From Rhizophagus irregularis (taxonomy: Eukaryota > Glomeromycota > Glomeromycetes > Glomerales > Glomeraceae), in NCBI RefSeq assembly GCF_026210795.1, contig NC_089435.1, positions 5,208,001 to 5,272,000 of the forward strand: 64,000 bases of DNA. The letters are read 5' to 3'. Position 1 is the stretch's first letter. Every line of letters begins with the position of its first letter. Made by a program: the position numbers and the translations under genes. The notes under the pieces were generated by a model that was not told the origin of the DNA, did no database searches, and saw only the letters and a program-made list of their open reading frames with translations. Shown piece after piece: positions 47,030-58,662 of this stretch.

Positions 47030-50000
47030 ATTGTTCTTCTTCTTTTGTAAACTATAATTTCAGTCAACATTTTTTCAATTGGTTAAACATTTTTTTCAAC
47101 ACTTTTCACCCATTTAAAATTTCCTTTATCTTGTTGATCTATTAGACCATTAATAAAGAATTACATTAAACTTAATTTAATTAATTATAAATCAATTACC
47201 TTTAAGAATATCAAGTACTTTTTCTGTTGTACTAATAAGTCTTTTATATATCTCTTTACAAACTTGTAAATTTTCATCTTCAGCAACTTCAAAAATTAAT
47301 GCTATTTGTAAATTATGAGTATTAGATCATTCAAAATCAATAATTTGAGAAGATATTGTATTAATAAAAGGATATTGATGATAACGATAAACTATATCAA
47401 AAAATAAAGTATTCACTATTCCTTTTTGTTGCATAAGATATTTACAAATTAAAAAATGGCTAGTAAGAAAAGATAGGTATCCACAAAACCAATTATTAAT
47501 GTTAGTTAAATATAAGTCATTATTAAGAACTCGTAATGAAAGTTCCTTCCATTCCCTTTTGAATGCTTTTTACCAATCAGCTTTCTCTCGTTTTACAACA
47601 AAAATTTGATTAAATTTTTTTCATTATATGGAACCACTTGCTTCATGATAATAAAGACAACTAAATCCAGACACGAGTGAAAGAATTTGTATAGAAAATC
47701 ATGCTTTAGTACTTTTCAGTAAACTTTCACAAACATATTAGTTTTCATAATTGAAAATTTATTACTACATCCTACCCAAAACCATAGAAACCACTGGTCT
47801 ACACTATACCATTCATTTTACAGATAAACTCAAAGCCATGATAATAAATGCTGCTAACAAAAATCATAAATTTCTTTTACAGCTTCTTTCCAAATTTGAT
47901 TTAATAAACGAAACTGTCCATTGGCCATTGAAATAAGTGAATGTTCATGTAAATGTTTATTTATTTTTTTCCAGACTATAGAACATAATTCTTTTGGACA
48001 AAAAATAACTTTCTTCTTAGTTAAATTTATGGGCTAAAATAAAGGATCAATAAAAGAGAATCATAATTTGTGTACTACCTCGCCATTATAGTTAATTTGT
48101 ATTGGTTTTTTATTACTTGATAGTCTTACTTTTACTGCCTTTTCAATATACCAAAGATAGAGTTGTACCTTTATGTTTTTCCAAATAAAATGAATAGCTG
48201 ATATTTGAACAAAATTCTTATCACTTATAAAAAACTCTGATTCTAATTCATCACATTCTTTTAGTTGTACTAGAAAGTCAATTAAGATTCCAGTATGTAT
48301 TCTATTGCCACAATTTCCATTATTCTTCATGAACAAATATGCCAATAAAAATTTCATGCCATCGATTTCGGCTAGGACTCTGATCAGTTCGGTTCAGTAT
48401 GGTTTTTGCCAAAACTAAAACCGAACCGAATTGATCAGTATCGGTATTGTTAATTACCGAAACTGACTGGTAAATACTGAAAACTGAACTGATTTACTGA
48501 TTCATTATCAGTTCAGTTTTTAACGTTTTTGCAACGTTTTTTATTAAAAAAACGTGCAAAAACATTTTTTTTAATTAAATTAACTAATAAAAACGTTTCG
48601 CTAAATTATTGAAAAAAAATGTTGTGAAACATTTTTTTAAATTAAATTAACTAATAAAAAACGTTTTGCAACATTTTCTATTAAATTATTGAAAAAAAAT
48701 GTTGCGAAACATTTTTTTAATCAAATTAATAAATAAAAACATTTCACAACGTTTTTATTAAATTATCAAAAAAAAACATTGCGAAACATTTTTTTTTAAT
48801 TAATTAACTAATAAAAAACTTTTCGTAACGTTTTCTATTAAGTTATTAAAAAAAACGTTGCGAAACGTTTTTTTTAAAAATAAATTAACAAATAAAAATG
48901 TTTCACAACGTTTTTATTAAATCATCAAAAAAAAATGTTGCAAAACATTTTTTTTTAATTAATTAACCAATAAAAAATGTTTCACAACGTTTTCTATTAA
49001 GTTATTGAAAAAAAACGTTGTGAAATGTTTTTTTTTAAAATAAATTAACAAATAAAACCGTTTTGCAACGTTTTTATTAAATTATCAAAAAAAAATATTG
49101 CAAAACATTTTTTTTAATTAATTAACTAATAAAAAACGTTTCGCAACATTTTCTATTAAGTTATGAAAAAAATGTTGCATAACGTTTTTTTTAAATAAAT
49201 TAACAAATAAAAATATTTCGCAACATTTTTATTAATAAATTATCAAAAAAAAATGTTGCAAAACGTTTTTTTTAAAACAAATTAACAAATAAAAATGTTT
49301 CGCAACATTTTTATTAAATTATCAAAAAAAAATATTGCAAAACGTTTTTTTTAATTAATTAACTAATAAAAAACGTTTTGCAACGTTTTCTATTAAGTTA
49401 TGGAAAAAAACGTTGCAAAACGTTTTTTTTAAAATAAATTAACAAATAAAAACGTTTCACAACATTTTTATTAAATTATCAAAAAAAACATTGCGAAACA
49501 TTTTTTTTAAATAAATTAACTAATAAAAACGTTTCGCAACATTTTTATTAAATTGTCAAAAAAAATGTTTCATGACATTTTTTATCAACGTCATGAAACG
49601 TTCAGCAAATCAGTTCAGTAAATTTACCGAAATGATCAGTAAAATTTACCGAAGTGATCAGTAGAAACTGATACCGAAAATATCAGTTCGGTAAATCGGT
49701 TCAGTAAATCGCAAAACCGATACCAAAACTGAAGTTACCAAAACTGATCAGTAAATTTACTGAAAGGTTCAGTTCGGTAAATCAGAATACCGAAACCGTT
49801 CCGATACTGAAACTGATCGGTTCGGTTCGGTAATTACTGAAACCGATCAGAGCCCTAATTTCGGCATGTATTACATATAACTCAATTACTCAAACTTCAA
49901 ATTATTCGTATTATTTAAAAAAGAATAAATATAATTTATCAAATGTATTATAATTAAATTATACAAAAAAAAATACTTACATATAGTATCAACTCCAATT

Positions 50001-50360
50001 TCATGTATTTTGAATTGAGAATTCTTCAATACATTCCATAATTCTGTTAAAAAATCAAGAGAATTTGGACAGTTTTTTTGAAATATAACATGATATGAAC
50101 CTTCTTTAAGCCATTTTTAAGCAGATATAAAAGGATCTTTATCTCGTTTGTATTTATGCTGTCCGATTGCTGTCTACCAATAATGTATTTGTTTTTGATG
50201 AATATTAAGATCTAAACTACATTCAACAAGCTGCTTGTAAATTTCTCGTGAAAGTAAATTAATATTATCTGATATAAAAAGTTTAAGTTCAGGTGAAATA
50301 TTCTTATAGAATGTAAAACATGGTGTATTTCTATATCAGATCTTTATTAAAGCATAGCAG
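47030..50360 (-). pseudogene. MULE-like transposase pseudogene
   Basis: On the minus strand the protein can be followed through FYKNISPELKLFISDNINLL, LLSREIYKQLVECSLDLNI, HKYKRDKDPFISA, CPNSLDFLTELWNVLKNSQ and FKIHEIGVDTI. An intron of about 95 bp follows (donor near 49978), then YVIHAEIDGMKFLLAYLFM after removal of the MITE, ECDELESEFFISDKNFVQI, FIWKNIKVQLYLWYIEKAV, and, past stops, EWYSVDQWFLWF. Degenerate cysteines at about 47460-47500 look like the remains of a SWIM zinc finger. This order matches fungal MULE/MuDR-type transposases. Stops are frequent in both the first and last thirds, and a 1.5-kb hAT MITE splits the DDE region. Confidence 0.65.
48373..49857. mobile_element. hAT MITE, perfect 8-bp TSD ATTTCGGC
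   Basis: The ends are TAGGACTCTGATCAGTTCGG and, as reverse complement, TAGGGCTCTGATCGGTTTCA. ATTTCGGC flanks it at 48365-48372 and 49858-49865. The interior is a long tandem repeat of about 60-120 bp made of AACGTTTCGCAACGTTTT-like palindromes, about a dozen units (48530-49600), with AACTGATCAGTA motifs at both ends. Confidence 0.93.
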
Positions 50361-50979
50361 ACTTTCCAATTTTCAAATAATCACATGACGATTGGTAAAT
50401 GTTATTTTTACTTAAATAACAAATAAAATTTAAGTAAATCATCAAGTTTTCAAGTAATTTTAAATGATGTAACGGTCATAACACTGACATAATTGTTTGT
50501 TATATAGATATAAAAATCGATTCTTCAGGTTATATTTAAACGTATTACAAAAGAATCTGGCTATTGGAAATGGAATCCAGAAGTTATAAATACTTGAAAA
50601 CTTCTTATAAAACAAAAATAAGCATAGTACATTTTCTTTCAAATTGTAATAAGCTGAAGAAACAAAGAAATACATCAGTAAATTTTTTGGGATGTGGATC
50701 CCTAAGGATTCTATAAATTACTATAGAATCTTTAGAGATCCAGTATTTTATGGATTTCTCAAAAATCCTATAACAAATTTTAAGGATTTTTTTGGATTCT
50801 GCAGCTTATAGGATTCATAAGGATTTCCAATAAAAAATCTTTAAGGATTCTATACTAAAAATCAATTTTACTTTTCACGTAAAATGATCTACAAATATGT
50901 GTTACAAAATTATTGATGTCATATGACTTGTTCGATTTCAAAAAAAATGGTTTCTTTTTTTAAAATAAACTTTAACAAT

Positions 50980-51115
50980 ATCTTTTCTTTACCACTCACA
51001 TGTAATTTTCCTTCCTCTTCATATGTTTCCCCTTTTACACGTTCTTTCCTATATATTTTTCTCTTCCCCTTTCACTCTATGTACTTTCTTTTTTTTTCCT
51101 CTTTCCAATGTTAAT
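50980..51115 (+). promoter_or_regulatory. CT-rich stretch upstream of array D
   Basis: The stretch has many CTTTCC and TTCCTC runs on the plus strand, directly before the first cassette. Its position and strand match the CT-rich tract before array C. Promoter function is inferred only. Confidence 0.35.
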
Positions 51116-51189
51116 ATAGAATATTTTTTTGGAAATTAACATTTTTTTTTCGATTTAATTTTCAAAGCTTTTTTTAAAAACTTTCTAAC

Positions 51190-52960
51190 GTTTTTCTATA
51201 TTTTTAGATAGCTTCTTAAGCTCTTTGGTCGATGGCATTTTGGTAGGTATTTTTTTTTATTTTTTCTTTATTTATTTTAATGAACATTACTAATTCATTT
51301 TTTTTTCTTTTTTTAGAATTTTTTTCAATATAGAAATGCAGTATATATATATATATATATATATTGAGTAAAAATTTTTTGTTTTGATGAATATTATTTA
51401 CTAATTGTTTGTCTTCTTTTTTTTAGGTATTTTGTTGAGACTCTTAACATAAACGAAATTGAGTAAGTAAAAAAATTTTTTAATGATTTTTTTATTTTTT
51501 TTTTATTTTAAAATTTATTAATTGGTTTGTTTTATTTTCCTTAGATTTTTTCAACATGAATATTCAATAAGTAAAAATGATTTTATAGTTTTTTTATTTT
51601 AACGAACATTACTAAATATTCATTTTATTTCTTTTTTCTTTAAGCAGTTTCTTAAAATCTCTCTGGGTGTTGATGGGAATGACAGGTATTAAAAAAAATT
51701 TTTTTTTTCTTTTTTCTTAATGAACATTTCTAATTGTTTGTTTTTTTCTTTTTTTTAGGTATTTTTTGAGACTATGGACATGGGAATTTGGTAATTAAAA
51801 ATATATATACATATATAATTTTTTATTTTAACGAATATCATTATTAACTTTTTATTTTCTTTTTTTTTTAGCAGTTTCTTTGAGTCTTTCTAGAAATGAT
51901 GTTGTGAAATACTGGTGAGTAAAAGAAAAATATTTTTATATTCTTTTTAATATTAATAAACATTACTACCAAACTGTATTTTTTTTATTATAATATTATC
52001 GAAACATTACATACTACAGATAAATCTGCAATTTCAGCATAGATCATATGACTTATTGATTTGATTTACCGATTGATAATCTTTTTTTAAAGTTTTTTTT
52101 TAACTGAATTATTTAAAAAAATTTATTTCCTTTTTATAAATCATTTTTTTTTTTAAATCAAATATTTTTTTAAAAAATTATTTTCTGAATTTATTTAAAA
52201 AGAAACTTTTTTTAGCCTGAGTGATTTTTTATCAGTTTTTAAATCAAATAATTTTTTTAAAAAAATATATATTTTTTTTTTCTTTGGACTTAGTTTTTAG
52301 CATAGAATGGTAAGTTGAGGAGTACAGTACATATTTTTTTTATTATAGAAATGTTTAATACTAATGTTCCTTTTCATTTTTTTCTTAAAGACGGCGAACT
52401 TCAGTCTGGAACTTTGGAATGGTAAATTGAGAGGGGGGTTGTGTCTTTTAAACAGTTACTTATTTCTTTTTTCTCTTTTTAGAGGGTTGTTCTTCAGCTT
52501 TTTAGACGTAAAATTTGGCGAGAATAGTTTTTCAGTGAGGTTAAATAATTTTCGTTTTTTATTTTGTTAATGAATTATTTCTAACAGTTCAATTTTTCTT
52601 TTGTAGATGGGCTTGTTTATTTGGATATTAGACATGTGAAAGTTGGTAATGGGGTTACTTTTAATAATAATTTTTTTAACAAAACTTAATTAAAAGAATA
52701 AAACTAATAGCATTTTTAATTCTCTCCTGTAGATATTAACTTTAAACTTGGATATTGCTTGAGATCAGATATTTTGACATGAGATCAGGTACATACTGTT
52801 TATTTAAAGAAATTTCTTTGATTTTGTTTTTATTCAAAGATATTAATGATGCTTTTTTTTATTTTTTTTATAGATATCTGGCTTTGGACTTTAGATATGG
52901 AGTCAATACCAAAATTTGATGCAACTAATGGGAATTGTAATAATAATTTTAAAATTAATA
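51190..52960 (+). repeat. Array D: about 11 mini-exon-like cassettes, plus strand
   Basis: Each cassette has an acceptor (TTTTTTTTAG, CTCTTTTTAG, CTTTTGTAG, CTCTCCTGTAG), a 26-60-bp body, and a donor (GTAAGTAAAA, GTGAGTAAAAG, GTAATGGGG, GTAAATTGAG). Examples: 51208-51242, 51427-51462 and 51545-51570. Bodies share words such as TTGGATATTAGACATG, GAGACTATGGACATGG and GGAACTTTGGAATG. T-rich spacers of roughly 60-110 bp separate them. No protein frame runs through all bodies as read. Confidence 0.7.
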
Positions 52961-53097
52961 AAATTAGACACATTTTAGTATTTAATTATTGAAGCTATTT
53001 TTATTTAATACTTTTGATTAATTAGCTTTAAAAAGAATATATAATAATGCATGGAATATAATAAATAGATGTATTAATAATAATAAATAAAATATAA

Positions 53098-53307
53098 CAC
53101 ACGTCGAATGACCAAAAACAGGCAAAAAAAAATGGCTAGAATTGCATAAACTATTCGCAAATTTATATAAACTATTTACAAATAGTATAGGTTAATTCGC
53201 AAATAGCCAAAAACAGCCAAGAATAGCTAAAAATAGCCAAGAATAACCAAGAATATCTACTGCTTTTCATGCCATTTTTTTGCTGATTTTTAGCATTTCG
53301 ACCTGTG
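53098..53307. mobile_element. MITE, CACAC/CACAG ends, 3-bp TSD TAA
   Basis: The left end is CACACGTCGAATG and the right end as reverse complement CACAGGTCGAAATG. TAA flanks both sides. The interior has AATAGCCAAGAATA repeats. It is nested in the 50673-53528 element. Confidence 0.8.
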
Positions 53308-53528
53308 TAATAAATAAAATTAATAAATTTAATGATATAATAATAGACAAATATAAATAAAAAAATACTTTAAGGATTTCTTATTGGCGAACTTAGGATC
53401 CTTAAGGATTCTATAAAAATTTTATGATAGGGAATCCTCGCTGGTGGGAAAGGTTCCTTAGGAATCTTTACTAATTACAGGATTTTTGGAATCCCTAAGA
53501 ATCTGCGCTCCAAAAAATTTACTGATGT

Positions 53529-54914
53529 ATGAGATCTATTTACAACAATGGAAACAGACATATTCAAAGGTTTGTTTTTACTTAAGCTTTTTAATTTACT
53601 ATATGTTTATTGAAATTTATGATAGAAGAACCCTTTTGAAGAAGCTCTTTTCTTTGTATATTTAACAACTTCTTAAAAAACAAATTTTTTGGGTTTTATA
53701 ATAAATTATTTACATGATTTTTCTTTGTTAGAAACTGATCTATCTATTATTTTATTTTCTTTGAATAGTGAATGACTCTTTTTCATTCCTTTAAATAAAA
53801 TACAAAATCTTAAAAATAACTTATTGGTAAGAAATTTTATGATGTAATATTAGTAATATAGTATTATTTTCTCAGTGTATATATTGGCTAAACAAATAAT
53901 TTTACATTTTAAAAGATTAAATCACTCTAATTTTGGAATCAAAGATCTTTCCAATTGATTCACTACATATAGAAATATTGACAATCAAATTCATAATTAG
54001 GAATAAATGTGTTGAACGCATTTATTCATCAACCAATGATTCAACTAAAGTAATTTTTAATTTGTTGGATAGGTCTTGGACTCTTGGTCTATTCTTTAAA
54101 GTAAATATAAAAATGTCAGTCTAGTTTATATGTAAGTTAAATTATTTGCATTTTTTTTATAAGAATTATGTTTGATTTTAATTTTACACAGATGATATAT
54201 ATTAAAGTTCTTTATTTTACATCCATATTCAGTAAAATTTTGAATACAAGTATATCAAGTTGCTATTTATTAATTTGGAAAGTTTGAGTTATAATTATTA
54301 TGTAGAATTTTAAATTCACCAAATATTTATATCAAAAAAATGTATTGATCACGTTAAATTAATAAGTTGTTATATATAAAAGTTAGTCAATAATAATCTG
54401 ATTTTAATAAAAATTGGTATAATTAAAATTTAATATAGAACATATATATTAATAGAATTTAAGGATATATTAATATGCCATGTTGCATATTGGAATTGTA
54501 TATCACGTGATAAAATCAAAAAAATTCGTGTGATAAAATCGAAAGCCTGCTATGCTCTTTATTAATAATGATTTTTATGCAACTTTTACACAAATACTGA
54601 ATCATCAATTGATTATCACAATGCTTATTAATATCTGAATGTTTTTTTGATTTTTCTTTTAAGCAATCTCTCTGAGAATAATAATATCGATAAGTTATAT
54701 TTTTTCTTTTTTTTCATTAAAAGTATCGTGAAATCTTTATTAAAAAAATAATAAAATTAATAATAAACACCTATAATCAAATATTGTAAATAAATTCAAC
54801 TCACATCCAGGTATATTTGTCCACATCAAATATTATTTTTACAAATACAATTGGCTTATTCCTTTAAATCACCTTCCAGTTTAGTACTTTTTATAGTACA
54901 AGAAAGTTTAAATT
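53529..54914. other. AT-rich region without a recognisable gene
   Basis: A 63-codon open stretch (53933-54124, plus strand) has no recognisable motif and A/T-driven composition. A TATCACGTGATA-type palindrome lies near 54500. Confidence 0.35.
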
Positions 54915-55175
54915 CATGATTTTCTTTGTTCTTACTATTATTCATATTTTCAAATAAATCTGCTATATAGTCATCAAATCCACCATAATGCAATCAACAT
55001 CTGCATTATTTTGCATTATTTTTCACTGATAAACTTTCTTATTTGTAATGCGACATGTATTGCAAGTACAAAAGGATTTTCCATTAACAGTAAATAAGTT
55101 AAGAGGTAAAGTTTTTTTACCTTCTTTACAATACTACTTGTTATTGTCATTTGTCATAAGAATTTTTGAAGTCAT
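54915..55175 (-). pseudogene. Short Cys-rich protein gene, broken
   Basis: The minus-strand ATG at 55175 gives MTSKILMTNDNNK, then an in-frame TAG, YCKEGKKTLPLNLFTVNGKS, FCTCNTCRITNKKVYQ, a TGA, and QNNADVDCIMVDL. The CTCNTC spacing with an earlier Cys suggests a small zinc-binding fold, with one Cys of the first pair replaced by Gly. I associate this with small uncharacterised multi-copy proteins of Rhizophagus. It has three stops, so it is a relic. Confidence 0.45.
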
Positions 55176-55207
55176 TATAGTTCTATAAATATTTTAAATG
55201 AATATTA

Positions 55208-55717
55208 CATCAGGAAATTTGTTTAGGCGTAATTTAGTGTAATATTTCGGAGGTGGTGTAAAATTTCAAAATATTACACTAAAAACGTAATATTACAAAA
55301 GTTTACATTCTTAAATTTGAATAATTATAGTAATTTAAGAATATCTCTCTATTTACTGATTCAATCAAGATGATTTATAGCTCATTGGAATCAGCTCATC
55401 AAGACGAATCGAATGGTAGTAAATCGCATTTCTACAGTTGATAGAACGTTTTGTAGTATGCAATAAAGTTTTAAATTCATCTATCGAACGTAAAGATATG
55501 ATTTTACTACCATTCGATTCGTCTTGATGAGCTGATTCCAATGAGCTATAGATCGTCTTGATTGGATCAGTAGATAGCAAGATATTTTTAAATTACTATA
55601 ATTATTCAAATTTAAAAGTGTAAACTTTTGTAATATTACGTTTTTAGTGTAATATTTCAAAATTTTACACCACCTCCGAAATATTACATTAAATTACACC
55701 TAAACAAATTTCCTGAT
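55208..55717. mobile_element. Foldback MITE with CATCAGGAAATTTG ends, second copy
   Basis: The arms are inverted copies for about 230 bp, and it closely resembles the element at 32450-32970. It has the module AAGACGAATCGAATGGTAG and its inverse near the centre. It abuts the next element. Confidence 0.88.
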
Positions 55718-55721
55718 ATAT

Positions 55722-56898
55722 TAAAGCTCTGAATGGTTTTGGTTTAAACCAGGAACCAATCTGAAACTGACCAAAAATTCAGTTCAGTTTTCAGTTTGGT
55801 TCAGTTCTATTTTATTTTAAGAAAAAGTGTGAAAATCAGAATAACTCAACAACCAGTAATCATATAAAGACGTGCAATAGCTCATTAGAATCGCCTTATC
55901 GAGACGCATTGAATGGTGGTAAGATCATATCTCTAGTCTTGATATATCACGAGATAATCAATGCTAAACAATTTTTAAGAAACTAGTACTAGAATTGTAT
56001 TTATTAATCCTAGAGAAATAATCTTAGCATCATTTGATAAGCCTTAATGAGACGAATCTAATGAGCCTTTTTTCATTTTTTTATGATTACTACATAACGA
56101 GTTAACTTAATTTTTGCATTTTTTTAAATTTTTAAATGTCAAAAAATAAAAATTCCAATCTAAAATATAACCCATCATCTACTGATTGCATTGGAATGAT
56201 CTTTAGCTCATTAGAACCATCTCAATGAGATGAATTGAATGACAGTAAGATCATGTCTCTAGCATCAGTGATCAGTATATCACGAGATAAACTATGCTAA
56301 GCAGTTTTAGAAAATTAGTATTAAAAGTATCTATCGATGCTAAAGACATGATCTTACTGTTATTCAATTCGTCTCATTGAGACGGTCCTAATGAGCTAAA
56401 GATCGTTCCAATGCAATCAGTAGATGATGGGTTATATCTTAGATTGGAATTTTTATTTTTTGACATTCAAAAATTTAAAAAAATGCGAAAATTAAGATAA
56501 CTCATTATGTAGTGAGTATAAAAAAATGAAAAAAAACTCATTAGATTCGTCTCATTAAGACCTATCAAATGATGCCAAGATCATTTCTCTAAGATCAATA
56601 GATACTATTCTAGCACTAGTTTCTTAAAAATTGTTTAGCATTGATTATCTCGTGATATATTGAGGCTAGAGATAAAATCTTACTACCATTCGATGCGTCT
56701 TGATGCGGTGAATCTAATGAGCTATTGCTTGTTTTTATACGATTACTGGTTGCCGAGTTATTCCGATTTTCACATTTTTTTTTTAAAAATTAGATAAAAT
56801 CGAACTGAACTGGACAGTTCTGGTTCAGTTTTCATTCAGTTTTGATTCCTACCTGAACTGAAAAAAAACTGCACTGAATTGACCCATTTTGAGCTTTA
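55722..56898. mobile_element. Large foldback element with hAT-type TAAAGCTC ends
   Basis: The ends are TAAAGCTCTGAATGGTTTTG and, as reverse complement, TAAAGCTCAAAATGGGTCAA. The interior is almost palindromic and holds at least six degenerate copies of the GACGAATCGAATGG module in both orientations. A clean 8-bp target duplication is not visible. Confidence 0.8.
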
Positions 56899-56992
56899 AA
56901 TATTATCAATAATTAATAATATAAAATAAATAAAACTCAATAAAGTAATAATTTATTTAAAGTAATTTTATCGTTATTATATATATTAATAT

Positions 56993-57180
56993 TAAGGTTG
57001 CTTGCCGAAACTAGAGGGTTTCGGCAGAATGGCGTACGCGAAACTGCCAAAACTAGTTTTGCGAAATCATCAAGAAATGCCGAAACTGCGAAACCTATCA
57101 AAATCGCGAAACTGCCGTAACTTGCCGAAACTGTTTCGGCGTTTCGGCAATACTTTCTATATGATTTAATTAGAGTTTCG
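56993..57180. mobile_element. Truncated hAT MITE with TAAGGTTGCTTGCC end
   Basis: The left end is TAAGGTTGCTTGCCGAAAC, as in the copy at 25259. The interior has GCCGAAACTG repeats, but the right inverted end is missing. Confidence 0.7.
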
Positions 57181-57319
57181 GCATTTAAACAATTTATAAG
57201 AATAAAGATTAAAGACAATATGATTTTTTGTATGTAAATATTTATTTTATAATATTTAATATTAAACTAATAAAATACACGATTAAAAATATAATAAAAA
57301 TTAAAATTTAATAATATCT

Positions 57320-57993
57320 TTATCTTCTATGTGGGGACCTGCTTCTACCTCTTCTTCTATCTCTACTTCTGTCCCGTCTTCTATCTCTACTTCTATCTCG
57401 TCTTCTATCTCTACTTCTATCTCATCTTCTATCTCTACTTCTTCGATCTACTTCGATCGGAGACCTAGATCGCGACCTTCTTCTTTCCCTTCGCAATCTA
57501 TATTCATATCGACGTCGATCATGCGCAGCATGCTGCCGTCGATACTCTCGTCTAAACAGATCTAAAATCCAATAAAAATATTAATGAATTGAATGAATTG
57601 CCTAAATAAAATTAATTTAAAATAATAATTAATAATAATTACCGGTTTGTAACCAGAATTCATCGTTCATATCAGCAAAACACGCTCTATCGAAACTATT
57701 TGGGCTTATAATAGGAATGTCGTCATCATTATTATTTATTATCCTACTGAGGTTTTCATAACCTCGTTTGAGGGCATTCCATTTTGTTTGGCATTGCCTG
57801 GGTGTCGCTGCAAATCCCGTTGCAACGAACACCCTATTTGCTATTATTGTCCATGCATTTACATGATGACGGTTTGCAATTCTTTCGAATTGCTGATGTA
57901 AGCTTTCCGCTCCGCGATTAATTGCCTAGCTGCGTTAATCGTCCATTGGAATACTGGTGGTGGCGGTGGGACAAAAGGTACTAATGCTGCCAT
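57320..57993 (-). pseudogene. Myb/SANT-like protein with RS-repeat tail
   Basis: Exon 1 (57993-57643) starts MAALVPFVPPPPPVFQWTI, followed by NAARQLIAER. A frameshift near 57905 leads into HHVNAWTIIANRVFVATGFA, TPRQCQTKWNALKRGYENL and NDEFWLQT. Tryptophan spacing and TPRQCQTKWNAL fit the trihelix/Myb-SANT-like DNA-binding fold. The donor at 57642 and acceptor before 57561 join in phase to exon 2 (57561-57320), which encodes LFRREYRRQHAAHDRRRYEY and then a 24-bp repeat encoding RDRSRDRR units. One repeat has TGA in place of CGA. The C terminus (SPHRR, stop at 57320-57322) is intact. With one frameshift and one stop it is probably inactive; both are single-base changes, so it was functional recently or the assembly is wrong. 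Confidence 0.65.
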
Positions 57994-58662
57994 TTTTTAT
58001 TTTTATGATTTTTTCGTAACTTGAAATTTGAAAATTAAATACAATTTGAAAATTAAAATACAATTTGGTTTTGAATTGCGAAAAAAAAATTCAAATTTCA
58101 TAATATTTATAATAATTTTAAAATTCGTTATAATGTTTAAAACATGAACTGATGAACATAATAACATTCTACATAATTAAAGTATTTGTAACAAAATAAA
58201 CACAGTTTTGATTCTAATGTAATAAATTTAATTAACGCAGTTCTAAATTTTTTTTTGTAACGCAGTTCTTAAAATTTATTGATCTAATGTAATAAATTTA
58301 ATTAACAAAGTCCTTAAAACTTATTGATTCTAATATAATATGCTTATCCTTATTCCTTAATTAAATTGCACTATTTTTAAAATATAATATGCTTATCCTT
58401 ATTCCTTAATTAAATTGCACTATTTTTAAAATATAATATGCTTATCCTTATTCCTTAATTAAATTGCAATGTTTTAAAATATAATATAAAATTACAATTG
58501 CCTGCATTGCCTGCATAATTATATGTTAACTGGACTTTGATCGCGAATATTTTGCCCTGCATAATTACATCATTTATTTCCTAAATAGTATCATTATTTA
58601 AATCACATGATATTAGAATTAATTCTCATTGGATTAACTATTGTAATTATTTCTCATTATTA
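57994..58662. repeat. AT-rich spacer with a 55-bp tandem repeat
   Basis: Three units of TATGCTTATCCTTATTCC followed by TTAATTAAATTGCA (about 58345-58465). No gene seen. Confidence 0.6.

Larger units (their letters stand above)
50673..53528. mobile_element. 2.9-kb TA-flanked element carrying array D
   Basis: It has perfect 18-bp ends, CATCAGTAAATTTTTTGG, in inverted orientation and flanked by TA on each side. AAGGATTCTATA-rich repeats form the subterminal regions. It has no transposase; the interior is a CT-rich stretch, array D and a nested 210-bp MITE. Confidence 0.8.

Noticed and set aside
48530-49600. Regular short repeats with spacers, resembling a CRISPR array
   Set aside because: The repeats are degenerate AACGTTTCGC palindromes within a hAT MITE in eukaryotic DNA; there are no constant repeats with unique spacers.
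57329-57565. Plus-strand Ser/Ile-rich frame with SISTSISS repeats
   Set aside because: It is antisense to the RS-repeat exon of the Myb/SANT-like gene, which has splice sites and a matching upstream exon.
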